DNA of 64,000 nucleotides from Saccharomycopsis fibuligera x Saccharomycopsis cf. fibuligera (GCA_001936135.1 CP012819.1:2203501-2267500); one strand, 5' to 3'. Shown: positions 10,907 to 22,523, counted from the first letter of the stretch. Numbers and translations: made by a program. Notes: a model not told the origin generated them from the sequence alone.

Positions 10907-10990
10907 GTTGATGTAGATGTTGATGTAGATGTTGATGTAGATGTTGATGTAGATGTTGATGTAGATGTTGATGTAGATGTTGATGTAGAT
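10907..10990. repeat. Minisatellite, 7 perfect copies of a 12-bp unit
   Basis: Seven head-to-tail perfect copies of GTTGATGTAGAT, preceded by degenerate GTTGAT units and followed by GTATAT variants. It is noncoding and lies between the two flanking genes. Confidence 0.95.
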
Positions 10991-11403
10991 GTATATGTAT
11001 GATGGTTTGAATATGAGTCAGTACCCCTAATTTTTACTATGTGTTTGAGAAAGCGTTACCATAGTATGTATAAAGGGAAAAAAGAGCAAGTCACTTTGAC
11101 GGGGTATGTATGTATTCTACATTGTGCAACAGGCAGTGAAATGTCAGAGCAATATTTTTTTTGTAAGAGTTAAATTGAAAACGACAAACAAAAAACAATA
11201 CAAAAACAAAAGTCATGTAGGAAGATATAATAAAATCAAGTGTCTAAATTGTGTAATAAGGGTTTACGTATAAACGCAAAAAGGATTAAAACTATATCAT
11301 TAATTAAGGTAAAAAAGTTAACATAATTCAAAAATACAAAAAAATCAAAGTCAAAAAAGTTAACAGGGAACAAAAAAATCAAAAAACTAAAGCAAGCAAT
11401 TTT

Positions 11404-11448
11404 AAACAAAACAAAACAAAACAAAACAAAACAAAACAAAAAAAAAAA
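11404..11448. repeat. AAAAC tandem run and A-run in the INT1 trailer
   Basis: Several head-to-tail AAAAC units followed by an A-run, close to the INT1 stop. On the minus strand this is a T/G-rich trailer. Confidence 0.8.
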
Positions 11449-11515
11449 TTTTTTTTATTGTAACAAGTAGTGATTACGAACTCCTCCCTCTTTCTTTCCT
11501 TGCACTCTCTCAACA

Positions 11516-14500
11516 TTAGTTCAATTGATCATATAAGATCTTAATCCAAGCTTGACGAAACTTGTTTTTACTGATAACCTGATCCAAAACCCTCAACCAA
11601 TTCATCTTTTCCGTATGCGAATCAGCAACAAATTCAATGATTTCCCCATTCATGAACTTGATTTTGAATCCCTGATGCATGATAATCTCATCACTTAATC
11701 TTCTTCCAGAAACCAGACCCGGATGTACTTGATAATGTTTCTTAATATTTGCGGAAATCAATCCTACTGCTTTGATTAAATTGATTTTAGCACGAGTCTT
11801 TTTGGAAAATTCATTATGGGCGATCATATCGGTACCGCTTAATGTGAACCATCTTCTTTTCAAATAATTACAATCTCCACCTTCCTGAGAAAGATATCCT
11901 TCATAGTGAACAAATAACTGTTTTTGATACTCTTTAACTGCTTCATATGCAATATGAATACTTGGTGGAAATACTTCGTTGACTTTGGTTCTTGGAATAT
12001 ACAACATTTGTAATTCAAGCTTACCAATACGGTAAGGCTGTCTCTTCTTTACTTGCCCATTCTCTATAAAAGTTTCCCATTCATTAAAACAAGTAACGTC
12101 AAAATTACATGCTTTACCAGTGATTAAAGGCTCGTATTGGGCAAAATCGACGTATGCTCTGGCAAATGAGCCATCTTTAGCCATCTTAGTATCCCATGGG
12201 TCAGTTTTATCTATCTTGGAAACAACTTTTTGTCTAGTCTTGTAAATGGTTTTATGACCTAATAATCCACCAAGAACCCTTTTTCTAACTGGATATTTTT
12301 CAGTAATTTCAATCAATTTTTCTTGACCTTCATATTCATAGTTGGCTTTCAACGTCAAAATGAATTCTAAATTGTCACTTACGGTTAATTCAAATTCCTG
12401 ATTAATCGAAGTATTTGTATCTAGATCAACCTCGGGGGTAGAAATGCAGTGAATCCCATTATCCAAAATTAATGAAAATTTCGCATGATGATTCTCTATT
12501 GCTGGTAAATCCAAATTTTTTAATCCCACAATTCTAACATATAATCTTCCTTGATCGTCTTTCGGTAAATTCACATCAAAATAGTTGTTTTCATCTTCAA
12601 GAATTGGTTCGGGATGTTGTTGATGTTGTCTGTCCTTCTCATTATAGATTGAGTTATTAATCGAACTAACGTCATGGATGGATCCGCGCAAAGAGTGTCC
12701 ACGTTTGGTAGCATTAGAAATACGATGTGATTTAGGGGCCGATATCTGTCTCTCGTAAATAGATGCAGTATGATAAGATCCGCCAGAAGATATTCTATAC
12801 TGTTGGCTATGGCTATTATCGGATTGACTATTCCCATTAAGGACCGCAATTCTTTCAGCTTCTTGAGCAGCAATTCTGTCTTTCAAAGCACCTGATTTTC
12901 TCTTACGAACATTGATTTCCTTACCATTGAAACTGTTCCTTGCACTAGTGTAGCTGCTTGTGCCACTATCGCCACTAACCTTTCTATTACGACGACCATA
13001 ATTGGACCCATTAGAACTTCTAATTTCTTTTCTTCTAGGCTTATTGACAATTCCATTATAAACATGCTGTTTTTTACTGTTAAAGATCTCATTTGGCACA
13101 CTTTTACTGTTACTGTTGCCATTACTGTTACCACTTGCAACTCTTTCATTAACAAAAATCTTTGCCTTTTCGGTCTCTGAAATTATCGAATCATCATGAG
13201 CGTAGTCTTGATTTTCCAACTTAGCAACAATCAACTCGTTATTATGAATTGTAGCATGATAACCACGAGTATCTTCCTCATATTTTGATAATTCTTGAGT
13301 GATTTCTTGTTCAAAATCATTAAAATTATCAAAATGTTGCTCTGGTAATAATGGTTGAGGAATTTTAGATAATTCATCAGCAATATGTTCCGGGATATCA
13401 TCATTAGTATCATCAGCAGCATTATTATTGTTAAAATTATTATCATTATCCACACCATCACTACCATGAACTCCCATGTCATCATTATCATCTTCAATAT
13501 CTTCATCTTCATCATTATCATTTTCGTTGTCATTATCATAATCACTGACACCTCGATCGAAAGTATCGTTAATAAAATTGGCACCAACACGATTATTAAC
13601 CGTTGAAGTGCTTAGGTTTAAAGAATCATTAATTGCTCTTTGATGATCTTTGTGCAGTTGAGATTGTGCAGGTAGTGGTGGCGGTAAACCATAATTGTTA
13701 CTGTTTTTTCCATACTTAGAACTTCCTCGACTGATTTTTCTTTTAGTTTTTAGCATCTTTTTGATTTCTACCGAATTCATACTTGGTGAACTCTTCATAC
13801 TTTGACTTCTAATAGTAGTTGCCTTTTGATGATTATTATTAGTGTTGTTGCTGGACTCCTTGGACTTTCCAATATTTGCCCAAATGTTATGAACATCTTC
13901 AGATGATGATAATGAATCTTGGGTTGGTGATCTTGGAAATTGGGGCTTATCAAAAATTTGCTTATTAGGTTTATCAAAACTATGCTTATTAGAGAATATT
14001 TTCATTTTCGTATTTGGAGTTTCTGAATCTGAAGTCGTGATGTTAGCACTAGCATCAGCACTATTTATTGCCAGTGGAGGTACACTTATACCGCTTCTGG
14101 CAGCATATTCATTGGTTTTGCTTAACAAGTCATTCAATATGCTATTGGTAAGCCTCGTTGGAGCTAATGATTTCGGAGTACTATCGTTATTATTAACGTT
14201 ATTAATGTCATCATCCCTTAATCTTTTGTTACCAACTGGACTGAAGTCAGGTATAGTTTCTAATCCTCTAGGTTTGCTATCCCCGAAAATCAAGTCAGAA
14301 TTACTTTTTGAATTTGCTTCTCTTTCTTTCTCTTTTTTCATTTGCATTAACCGTAGGGTGAAATTCGAAGCGTTTGAATCATTTGATGCATTGATCGCCT
14401 CACTGGTGTTGTTAGCTGTGCTTTTTTGGTCATCGAAAACTGAATCTGCAAATGGTTTGAATGCATCACTATCATCTTGTATAAGGGAAATATCTTGTCC

Positions 14501-15488
14501 TCTAAGTTGATCATATGAATTTGCTGAAATATGTTGCTGTTCAATTGATTGATTTTGACTTTGGTTATTGTTATAACTTGTTGATGCATCTCTTTCATCA
14601 TCTTCGACAATTTCACTTTGCTCTGGATCATCTCTTTGATAATTCTCCTCAATATTTTGATGATGATCATCATCCTCATGTTCTTCCAATATTTCCTCTT
14701 GAGAATTTTCTGCAATTTCCATATTTTCCACGCTTTGGTGGTCGTCAGTACTAACTGGATGTTCCTCCGATTCTTCTTCAATCTTGTTAAAATCTGGGTT
14801 AGGAACATGTGCGATATATATTCCGGAATGATCCATGGTAGACTCACCTAGAGGAACACTAGATCCAAGAGAGCTCACTCTGCTTGAATGATCATGCATA
14901 CTGAATGCCCGATGTTCGTCAGTAGTTAAAGATTCCTTTTGTGCAGAGTGATTAGAAGAAGATGAATGGTCTGTAACTTCCTGTTCAGTTTCAGCTCTGG
15001 CTTCAACAACCACTGGATTTTCGACATTGTTAACAGTGGTATGTTTCGAATCATTCAAATAATCGCCAATTGTAAACTCATCTTTTGATTCCTCAGGGCT
15101 CCCATTTGAGGGAGTTTGCTCTTGTTCATGTTCTTCTATTTTGCCAAAATTAAGTTGTTTAACTGAATTTCTATTTTTACTAAAAGCATTATTAACATTT
15201 TGCCTAACAGTATCCAAAACCACGTCATCATAATAGGAGTCACTATTATTGGATACTTGTCGGTTGGTGTTGTTTTTATACTTGTTGTAAAGTCTGTGGT
15301 TTTCTCTAATTATTATAGAAGGAGTTCTATCCGGAGGCAACACAGAATCAAGGGTATCTTCAAAATTCAGAGCATACGCTTGATTTTTGTTTTCCATTTT
15401 GGATGGGGATATTGGGTTTGGGGAGTTAAAGTTGAATTTATTACCCGATGATTTTGAATTATTGATGTAGTCACCAATTGAAAAGCCT

Positions 15489-15578
<90 letters not shown>

Positions 15579-16774
15579 GCAGTAGTAATAGTATTATTGT
15601 TGATGTTGTTAATACTTCTATGGTGTACAACAGAATCTCCATCATCAATTTTTAAATCTTGAAGTTGCTCGCCAATTTCCATGGGTTGATCACTTTCGTC
15701 AAATTGACCGCTTTGATCGTATTGATAGGAAACGGTCTGCTTTGGAGGCTTTTTGGTACGTAGTTTAGGTATTTCTATAGGCTGAGAGGCATAAAGATCA
15801 GAAACGTTACCGTTATCTTCCGAATCCTTCAACGAAGAATCATATTCTTGTTCAATTGACCTATTACTATTAAGGCCGGCAAAGCTAGTATTATGGTTAA
15901 TATTGTTGTGGTTATTATAAAAATTGAGATTCTGCTGCAAAGAATCAGACTGGGGCAAATTTTGAGGCATTGGTGGTAGCGGTTTTGGGTGCTGCGAATG
16001 CTTTACTGCTGGATTGGTAGCGCTCTCTAAAGAAGCACGATTTGACAAATTTGGTTTCCAGTTTAACTGGAAGTTAGTAGCGAATTTGGAAGCAGAATTA
16101 CTAGAGTCTACTGACTGCTGAGAGTTTGAGTTTCTTAGAGAGTATTCGTCTTCGCTACTTAGCTTATCATATTCTACCACCTGGGGAGAGTTTTCAAAAC
16201 AGACTTTTTTGTCGCTTGAATCGGTGCTATTATTTATGGATTTTTTCACGCTGAGGGAGGATTTCAATGGATATAAGCGATTTTCTTTGTCGCTAACAGG
16301 ATTATAGATGTTGTCTTCTGGAATGGACTCGAATAAAAGAGAGTTATTTTGCTTTAGCGGCTGTGATACTGGGTTGCTATTGCTGCTGCTATTGCTGCTG
16401 CTGCTGCTGCTGCTGCTGTTGTTGTTGTTGTTGTTGTTGTTGTTAAACGACGAGACTGATTGATTCAGAGGATCGGTAAAGGTTTCTAGAGATGGTGGTC
16501 AGTATATTTGTTTACACAAAAGACAATCAATGGGTAAACGATACTTGTTCATGGTGTTTCGAAGCAAGTGTTCAAATATTGCCTACTCGGAGTTGGCCTC
16601 ACTAAGCATTATTCCTGCGCACAACATTTGGGAGATCTGGCAGACCGGATCAAACAGAAGAACAGCTGTAGATCATGGGCTGGCGGTAAGAGGCCAGCAG
16701 ATCAGAACTAAGAAAACAGAAAACATACGGTTTAGCACCAGACTAGGAGAGGTATCAATGGCATCGGGGCCCAT
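11516..16774 (-). CDS. INT1: Int1/Bud4 anillin-like bud-site protein (two exons)
   Basis: About 1671 residues after splicing: exon 1 16729-16774 (15 codons plus one base), exon 2 11516-16485. The family (S. cerevisiae Bud4, C. albicans Int1) acts at the bud neck with septins and in axial budding and hyphal growth. The C-terminus holds an anillin-like domain beginning near GRLYVRIVGLKNLDLP, then a PH domain (HYEGYLSQEGGDCNYLKRRW ... MNWLRVLDQVI) in the last 130 residues. The long N-terminal half is disordered and rich in Ser, Asn, Asp and Glu. It contains a long pure Asn tract and, near the start, a Ser/Asn tract. The main open frame has no ATG near its 5' end: it is open to a stop at 16499-16501, and the protein-like sequence continues upstream of any in-frame ATG. 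A short first exon supplying the ATG solves this. CTG codons here should be read as Ser. Confidence 0.92.
15491..15578. repeat. ATT/AAT microsatellite encoding poly-Asn in INT1
   Basis: Twenty-nine ATT triplets on the plus strand, read as AAT (Asn) codons on the minus strand. The absence of AAC interruptions suggests recent slippage rather than old selected poly-Asn. Confidence 0.95.
16376..16444. repeat. Ser/Asn codon repeat near the INT1 N-terminus
   Basis: GCT and GTT triplets, read on the minus strand as AAC (Asn) and AGC (Ser) codons. They lie upstream of the TTG at 16265-16267, inside the part of exon 2 that is recovered only by the spliced model. Confidence 0.85.
16486..16728 (-). other. 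Predicted 5' intron of INT1
   Basis: 243 bp with donor GTATGT (complement of 16723-16728), branch-like TACTGAC about a dozen bases before the acceptor, and acceptor CTCTAG ending at 16486. Exon 1 ends with one base of a codon (C) and exon 2 begins AA, forming CAA (Gln) and keeping the frame. Exon 1 reads MGPDAIDTSPS(S)VLN. This is predicted only from splice signals and frame. Confidence 0.8.
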
Positions 16775-17093
16775 GATTGGTATGAGATGGAGACAGCGCA
16801 CTAGAGGCAAGTGTAAGGTATTCAGAACTGAATGGATAACAGTTTGTTATAGCAGTTGATCGATGTTGATTAGTTGTTTACTATTGTCTGGATTTACAAA
16901 CTTTTTCTGTTTGTTTTTGTTTTTGTTTATTATTGTTTACGTTTCGAATTATAAGTAGGGTAATACTATACACACCATTTACTTACAGTGCGAGAGCACA
17001 CACGAATTGCTATACACACTTTGTTAACATTCTCTATTACAACACTATCCTAGTACCGTAAATATACGAACAACACCATTATTACCATCACCA
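16775..17093. other. INT1 promoter region
   Basis: 319 bp between the predicted first exon of INT1 and the 3' end of LSM12, both on the minus strand. It is T/TG-rich on the plus strand and holds the INT1 leader and promoter plus the LSM12 trailer. No clear factor site stands out. Confidence 0.5.
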
Positions 17094-17943
17094 TCATCCT
17101 CCAGCTATCTTGCTATTCACGTCTCCCACAATGCTCTTGATGAACTCCAACGACGACTCTGCTCGCTTGTCCCTCTCCAGCTGGTGAGTCTCCTTTACGA
17201 GCACAATGTTCTCCACCTCATACGGCTTACTTACTTTTATGCTATCGAATATAACTATGTCCCCGTTTTTCACCGCCACCTCTTCAATAGGAAACAACTT
17301 GATAATCTTCTTGTAGATCTCCTTCCCATTGATACCGCCGATTAACTTTGCATTGCTCTCGATAAACCTATCTTTTGCTGCTTGCTGTCTTTTCTTTTCT
17401 TCTTGTTTGGCCATTTCTGCTTCTCTGGCCCGAAGTTCATCAATGTTCACTGCCGATATTCTTGGCTCGGCGTTCTTGAACGTGATCTTGTTACTGCTGC
17501 TAACCTCCTTTTTATTGTTCCTGTTGTTGGTTTTAGTGCTTTTATTTGGGTTGCTTACCACTTGAACAGATTTCAAAAACGGAGTCTTGATGATCCGGTA
17601 ATTGGCAGTTTTCGCATTTTTGCTGGCTGTGGTGGTGTTCTTGTCCTCTTGGATCGTTAATGTATTTGTAGCATTATCAAACGAGTACACTTTGCCCTGA
17701 ATGACAGTGTCTAGTATCGTAGTGACTTTAATTCTGTAAGGTAATTGTTAGCTATAAACTTCACAAATTGATATTGTGATGCCTGGCCTCGGCTGTCTGT
17801 CTATGGAAAGAGGGGCCATAGGCACACTGAACACAACACCCAAAGGGCGAGCGAGGGCCACGGAGACGGCCTGCAATTCCTCATCAAACAACACCCAATA
17901 CATACTTTAATCCTAATAAACTCTCCAATGATAATCCCGCCAT
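17094..17943 (-). CDS. LSM12: Lsm12 homologue (two exons)
   Basis: 225 residues after splicing: exon 1 17906-17943, exon 2 17094-17733. Exon 1 encodes MAGLSLESLLGL. The joined codon is AAA (Lys), followed by IKVTTILDTVIQGKVYSFDN, which matches the start of the S. cerevisiae Lsm12 Lsm domain (RIKVTNVLDVVTEGRLYSFN). The Lsm domain ends near KTPFLKSVQVV. A Lys/Asn/Ser-rich linker and a C-terminal anticodon-binding-like domain (about 95-225) follow. Lsm12 works in mRNA regulation with Pbp1/Pbp4 and ribosomes. Read without the intron, the frame has only a GTG start at 17690 and lacks the first Lsm strand, which is why the splice matters. It is divergent from FAR11. Confidence 0.92.
17734..17905 (-). 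other. Intron of LSM12
   Basis: 172 bp with donor GTATGT (complement of 17900-17905), branch-like AGCTAAC (complement of 17747-17753) and acceptor TTACAG ending at 17734. Phase 2: AA from exon 1 plus A from exon 2 makes Lys. Confidence 0.92.
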
Positions 17944-18294
17944 TTTTCATTCGGAAGCAATCATTGACGGTGGGTACTTTTGCTTAGGTCTGTGTCAATG
18001 CTCAACGTCATTGCCTCTGGCAGTCTGTTTTGTTGATGGACAGTGAAACTTTCCAGCAAAAACCAGAGGCACTGGAGCCCGCGCCGTTGCCCGGATCACC
18101 AATCTCCTTCCCATTGCCAGCACTGGGCTGCAGCTCTTCCACTAAACGCTAGACAAATAAGAGCTAAGCGCTGACAAGATATTAAGATATTAAAATACCA
18201 GAGCATCAAGGCATCAGCGGAACAACGTACAGTCAGTTGACAATTGCAATCAGCTCTTGATGACAATACTCTAGTGCAAGTCGGCTAATACAAA
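17944..18294. other. Shared divergent promoter of LSM12 and FAR11
   Basis: 351 bp between two divergent starts, less AT-rich than most spacers in this window. No specific factor site is claimed. Confidence 0.55.
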
Positions 18295-21200
18295 ATGAAA
18301 GACCTAAAGCCTCAATCGCCCGTATTGCCTAAAGACAGATCATCTAGTCTCCAGCATACCATGAGAAGTCCCAAGAAACACACATTCAATGACACTATTC
18401 CACTTGATCCCATAAGCAACAACAGTAGCAAGCATGAACTCAACCAAGAGGAAATCGAAGAGTTCGAAAAAGCCAATGTAGAAGATATGGGGATCCCAGT
18501 GAATGGAGTTGCGCTGCCTAGCAGTCATAAATTCTCTACTCAAGACATGGATGGAATAATTCTCGATCCTATTGCTTTTCATAGCACTGATAATTTGAAA
18601 GATGATTTACAAATATCGAATGATCAATATGAGGATAACTTACTATACATTTCATCACCATCTTCGTCATCAGATAGTAGCAACAAGAAAAATATTACCA
18701 ATAATGATAGTTTCTCCGATAGCTCCAGCTCAACTTCCTCATCTTCTGGATCAGCTACCTCACTTTTCAATTTGAATACTCCATCTAATTTTTTGGACAA
18801 CACATTTAGCGAAGAAAGTAGCTTTCAAGCAAAAGTGCCACCAATTTCCCATAGTTTCATCACTGGCTCAAATCATGGGATCAACGAGTTTGACAAATTA
18901 CACAGAACGGGTAAACCCATCAAGGATGAAGATCTTTATGACTTGGTGATCCAATATAATAGTTCATTGAATAAATCAATTATCAAGTTTGATCATAACA
19001 AGAATTATGAAACTTTACAAACTGAGATAAATGATTGGTTTACTAGCAACGAACTTAGCCATTTGCCACAGTACAGAGACTCGTTTGTTAGAGACATGTG
19101 TAACAACAATGATTTCAGTAAGCAAACAGACACAGTACAACAAAAAACAGTGGAAAAATTAGTACATAAACTCAATGATTACTACAAGCATCAAGAAAAC
19201 TTTGAATCATTTTCTAGTATTAGTTTTGTTAACGGCGTCATGTTATCAAGTACTAATGATGTGATTTTCAATAAGCTTCTTTACTTGAATAAGGAATTAC
19301 CGGTACTACAACAACTTACTTACCTAATACTTGGAAATTATGGATTTACCACTGACCAACAAAAACAAATCACCCAAATGAGACATTTTTTCAGTTTGTT
19401 AATTCGAAACAATTTTTTAGATATTTTAATTTTGAATTTGAAGAAATACTCAAAAATTGTTAATTTTATTGATTTGAGTACTTTAAAAGACCATCAAAAT
19501 GTGCCTCATAGCGAACAATCGAAAAAGTTTATAGAAACTTTGAAATCAGTCAATGAATTCTGGTTTTTGATCTTGACGAATTTTTACATCATTTTGAACA
19601 TTTATTTATTTGAGTTTGTGGATTATAAGGACCAGCTTGGTAAAGATTTTGAGCTAAGCGCCGATGTTGATACTGACACTGAAGCTGCAGATGAAAAAAC
19701 CAATGACAAACTCCACGACAAGCATGACAAACTATCACTACAAAAGGGTCAAGCTATTAGAGAAAAAGTGCTAACTGCTTTACAAGAAGCAGAAGTTCTT
19801 CCATATTTAGCCCACTATATTGAAAAATGGAGATGGAATAATAAAGTGTTGATGAAAATTAGAAACATCATTCTAATTACAAACAAATTAGTATTAGTAG
19901 AGTTTGGTAGTATGAAAAATTATATTAAGACAAAAAGATACTTGGCTCATAAATTTAACATCAAGACTAAAAAAGAAGCTGCGAAACTATGTACCATTCA
20001 TGAAAAGAACAAAGAACTGAAAAAAAAAGACATCAAAAGGGAGGCTCAACAAATACGAAAACTTATGGAAGAAGAGGAAGACGAAAATTCGTCATCAGCA
20101 ACTGTCAAGACCGACAAGAAGTTGTATGCCTTTCCCTTAGACTATTATGTCTATTCTAAAAACTTGACTTCCAGATACCCAGCATTTCAACCACCGCAAC
20201 CAACATACCCTAAATTCTTAGACAACAATTCTTCATTATCTCAATTTATAGAAGTTCCACGTACTTTAGACAACCAATTCCTGAACAGTTCCTTACCAGT
20301 GCCTACGGTCCATATTGCTACTCCTGCCCCTTCACCCACGGCTAGTCCACAATCAATGGCTCCAACTACGGGTAAGGGCAAAAGGTCATTTCAAACAAAC
20401 CAAGCGTTCCCTTTTATTTATCCAATTGATAATAAAGAAAACGTTCCATATAGCATCAAAGAGGCAAGCGAAATTTTTGCTAGTAGTGTTATTGAAAGTT
20501 TTGCTAAGAAGCAACTATGGAATGAACGGGTAAGATTCATGCAGCAAGAAAGAGGATGGAAAAGTAGTATTAATCCAACTAGTCTTTCATTGGAGAATGA
20601 TACAGAATATACTGAAGATGTTGAAGACGGTAATAATGATGACAGTCATAAAAATCCAGAGGTTGATGATTATGACATATTGGATCCAGATACCGAGATT
20701 GCAAAGTACCCCGAATTTAAAAATCAAATATTGACATTAGTCAAACTTGAACAGTATTATAGAAAGCTTCTCCCAACTTTGACGTCATTAGTTCATGTAA
20801 TAGTACAAATTATAAAAAGTAACGATTCATTATTTGAAAATAATATACTCAAAGAAAAAATTGATTCTGGGATGTTTTTCCAAAATAATGGTCTTGCAAA
20901 TGACGATGACGATTATGTTGGTAGAGGCAATGGTAATGATAGTACCAACACCAGCAAACAAGATGATAAAAATTTCAAACAAAAACTCGAAATCATCAAA
21001 ACTAAAGAAATCACTTTAAAAAACGCTAGTTCAATTCTTAATTTATTCATGAAATGGTTCAAAATATCACACATTTTGAAGGCAGAAAATTTGGGCACCA
21101 TAATTTTTGATTCTGGATATGTAGAAATTTTACTTGAATATATTTCTAATGAAAATTTTCGGGACAAGTTATTCAACAAGGAAGTTCAAGTACAAGATTT

Positions 21201-22023
21201 TGAATTTTTTGCCAAGTGCCAAAAATTGTCTTTCATGAGCAACAACAACGATAACAAGAAAAGTAATAATAGACTTCCTAATGAGATGACAAGCTTTTAT
21301 TTTTATGACAATTTGCTAAAAAGTGATCCTACACTAACTAGGGAATTCTATAAAGCTCAACAACTCAAACAATTACAACAAAAATTCCAGACTGATGATA
21401 AATCCGAATTGGATTTAACCAATTATTTGAACATGTCAGTTTACGAAACCGGTTCATCCCCATCACAGCTGCCAAGCAGCTCTAGCATCAAAAACAAAAG
21501 CAATGGCCGAATTTACGATACTAGCGGGAAAATTTTCAATCTACGATACTGTATCATCTTAAACAACTTATTTAAAATTTTACAAAAAATCATTCTAAAC
21601 AAGACCAAAAGAGCAGTATCATTTAGTGAAAAGCAACCAGTAGAAATTTTCCGCATTATAATGGGACCCTTTTACAATCATGCAATTTACAAATCAATCT
21701 TGAAGGTCCTAAAGGAGATTATTCCATATAATGGCAAAAAATGGAAATCTGTAAATATGGATCTAATTTCTATGATTTATATTAACTTGAATTTGAAATT
21801 GAAAGATAACTGGCTCAGCGGAAGAGATATTGATAGTGAAATGGGTGATGCTGAAGGTCAGGAGTTGGCACTAAGAGCATTGATTCAATTTTATACTGCT
21901 AGGAAGTATGAGGAAGGGATTGACATGTTTGGGTATGAAAGACGAAATAGTGATTTCTTTGGCAGAGAAACAGATTTGATTGCTAGTAATGAGATTAATA
22001 ATGAAAAGGAGAGAATTGATTAG
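18295..22023 (+). CDS. FAR11: Far11/STRIP-family STRIPAK subunit
   Basis: 1242 residues. The N-terminal about 190 residues are Ser-rich and probably disordered. The helical N1221-like region follows (PVLQQLTYLILGNYGF, then FLLIRNNFL-type helices to about residue 560). Next are a conserved YYVYSKNLTSRYPAFQPPQP segment, a Pro/Thr linker and a C-terminal DUF3402-like helical domain. The end (KKWKSVNMDLISMIYINLNL, WLSGRDID, then ALRALIQFY) is the typical finish of Far11/STRIP proteins. Far11 is part of the Far3-7-8-9-10-11 (STRIPAK) complex with PP2A, acting in pheromone arrest and TORC2 antagonism. It is longer than the S. cerevisiae protein (about 953), mainly by low-complexity insertions. A lysine-rich coiled segment lies at about residues 555-605. 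Confidence 0.85.
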   Translation: MKDLKPQSPVLPKDRSSSLQHTMRSPKKHTFNDTIPLDPISNNSSKHELNQEEIEEFEKANVEDMGIPVNGVALPSSHKFSTQDMDGIILDPIAFHSTDNLKDDLQISNDQYEDNLLYISSPSSSSDSSNKKNITNNDSFSDSSSSTSSSSGSATSLFNLNTPSNFLDNTFSEESSFQAKVPPISHSFITGSNHGINEFDKLHRTGKPIKDEDLYDLVIQYNSSLNKSIIKFDHNKNYETLQTEINDWFTSNELSHLPQYRDSFVRDMCNNNDFSKQTDTVQQKTVEKLVHKLNDYYKHQENFESFSSISFVNGVMLSSTNDVIFNKLLYLNKELPVLQQLTYLILGNYGFTTDQQKQITQMRHFFSLLIRNNFLDILILNLKKYSKIVNFIDLSTLKDHQNVPHSEQSKKFIETLKSVNEFWFLILTNFYIILNIYLFEFVDYKDQLGKDFELSADVDTDTEAADEKTNDKLHDKHDKLSLQKGQAIREKVLTALQEAEVLPYLAHYIEKWRWNNKVLMKIRNIILITNKLVLVEFGSMKNYIKTKRYLAHKFNIKTKKEAAKLCTIHEKNKELKKKDIKREAQQIRKLMEEEEDENSSSATVKTDKKLYAFPLDYYVYSKNLTSRYPAFQPPQPTYPKFLDNNSSLSQFIEVPRTLDNQFLNSSLPVPTVHIATPAPSPTASPQSMAPTTGKGKRSFQTNQAFPFIYPIDNKENVPYSIKEASEIFASSVIESFAKKQLWNERVRFMQQERGWKSSINPTSLSLENDTEYTEDVEDGNNDDSHKNPEVDDYDILDPDTEIAKYPEFKNQILTLVKLEQYYRKLLPTLTSLVHVIVQIIKSNDSLFENNILKEKIDSGMFFQNNGLANDDDDYVGRGNGNDSTNTSKQDDKNFKQKLEIIKTKEITLKNASSILNLFMKWFKISHILKAENLGTIIFDSGYVEILLEYISNENFRDKLFNKEVQVQDFEFFAKCQKLSFMSNNNDNKKSNNRLPNEMTSFYFYDNLLKSDPTLTREFYKAQQLKQLQQKFQTDDKSELDLTNYLNMSVYETGSSPSQLPSSSSIKNKSNGRIYDTSGKIFNLRYCIILNNLFKILQKIILNKTKRAVSFSEKQPVEIFRIIMGPFYNHAIYKSILKVLKEIIPYNGKKWKSVNMDLISMIYINLNLKLKDNWLSGRDIDSEMGDAEGQELALRALIQFYTARKYEEGIDMFGYERRNSDFFGRETDLIASNEINNEKERID

Positions 22024-22523
22024 CTGAGAAGGAAAGAGCCGGTTGATAGACTTTGGGTTTATTTAGGATCTATGTTTATTTTGCAACAGTGTTTATTTCT
22101 CATTTGCATTTTATGGGATGTCTTTGAAATGTTTTTGTTTTTCTTTTGGGAGGTGAGTATCATAGTTATAACTAATATACTTTTTTATGGATTATCCTCT
22201 ATTGTAAAGCGATAGCTAAAATTTGAATTTAAGCAAAAAAGTCAAATAGATAAAAATACAAGCAAAGGACAACAAGAAGAGTTGGGGAGAAACAACGAAG
22301 GGCGACAGGAAAAAAAAAATCGGAAAACTTTTATGCTGTAGAAGATAAAAATAAATCAAGACGAAAATTTGAAACAGTATGAATGAATATTTCTACTTGA
22401 AAAATATTAAAGAGAGATCATGAAAACTGTTTTAGGAATACATCTAAAGGAAGTTCTTTCAATAAGCGCATCTAACACACAACATACAAAAAGGATAATT
22501 CTTCATTTTTTGTTTTTGTCAAT
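22024..22523. other. Convergent intergenic region FAR11 / CRC1
   Basis: 500 bp of A/T-rich trailer sequence for two converging genes, with A-runs near 22310. No gene seen. Confidence 0.6.

Larger units (their letters stand above)
9870..11515. other. Intergenic region between the PIN2-like gene and INT1
   Basis: About 1.65 kb. The left part (9950-10600) is less AT-rich than its surroundings and is probably the promoter of the PIN2-like gene. The right part carries a 12-bp minisatellite and an AAAAC tandem run, and serves as the trailer of INT1. Open frames on both strands at 10.1-10.6 kb are under 130 codons and overlap each other. I see no recognisable gene. Confidence 0.55.

Noticed and set aside
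14037-14510. Plus-strand frame of 157 codons inside INT1
   Set aside because: It is antisense to the disordered part of INT1 and rich in Leu/Ser from complementing Asn/Ser/Glu codons; no motif.
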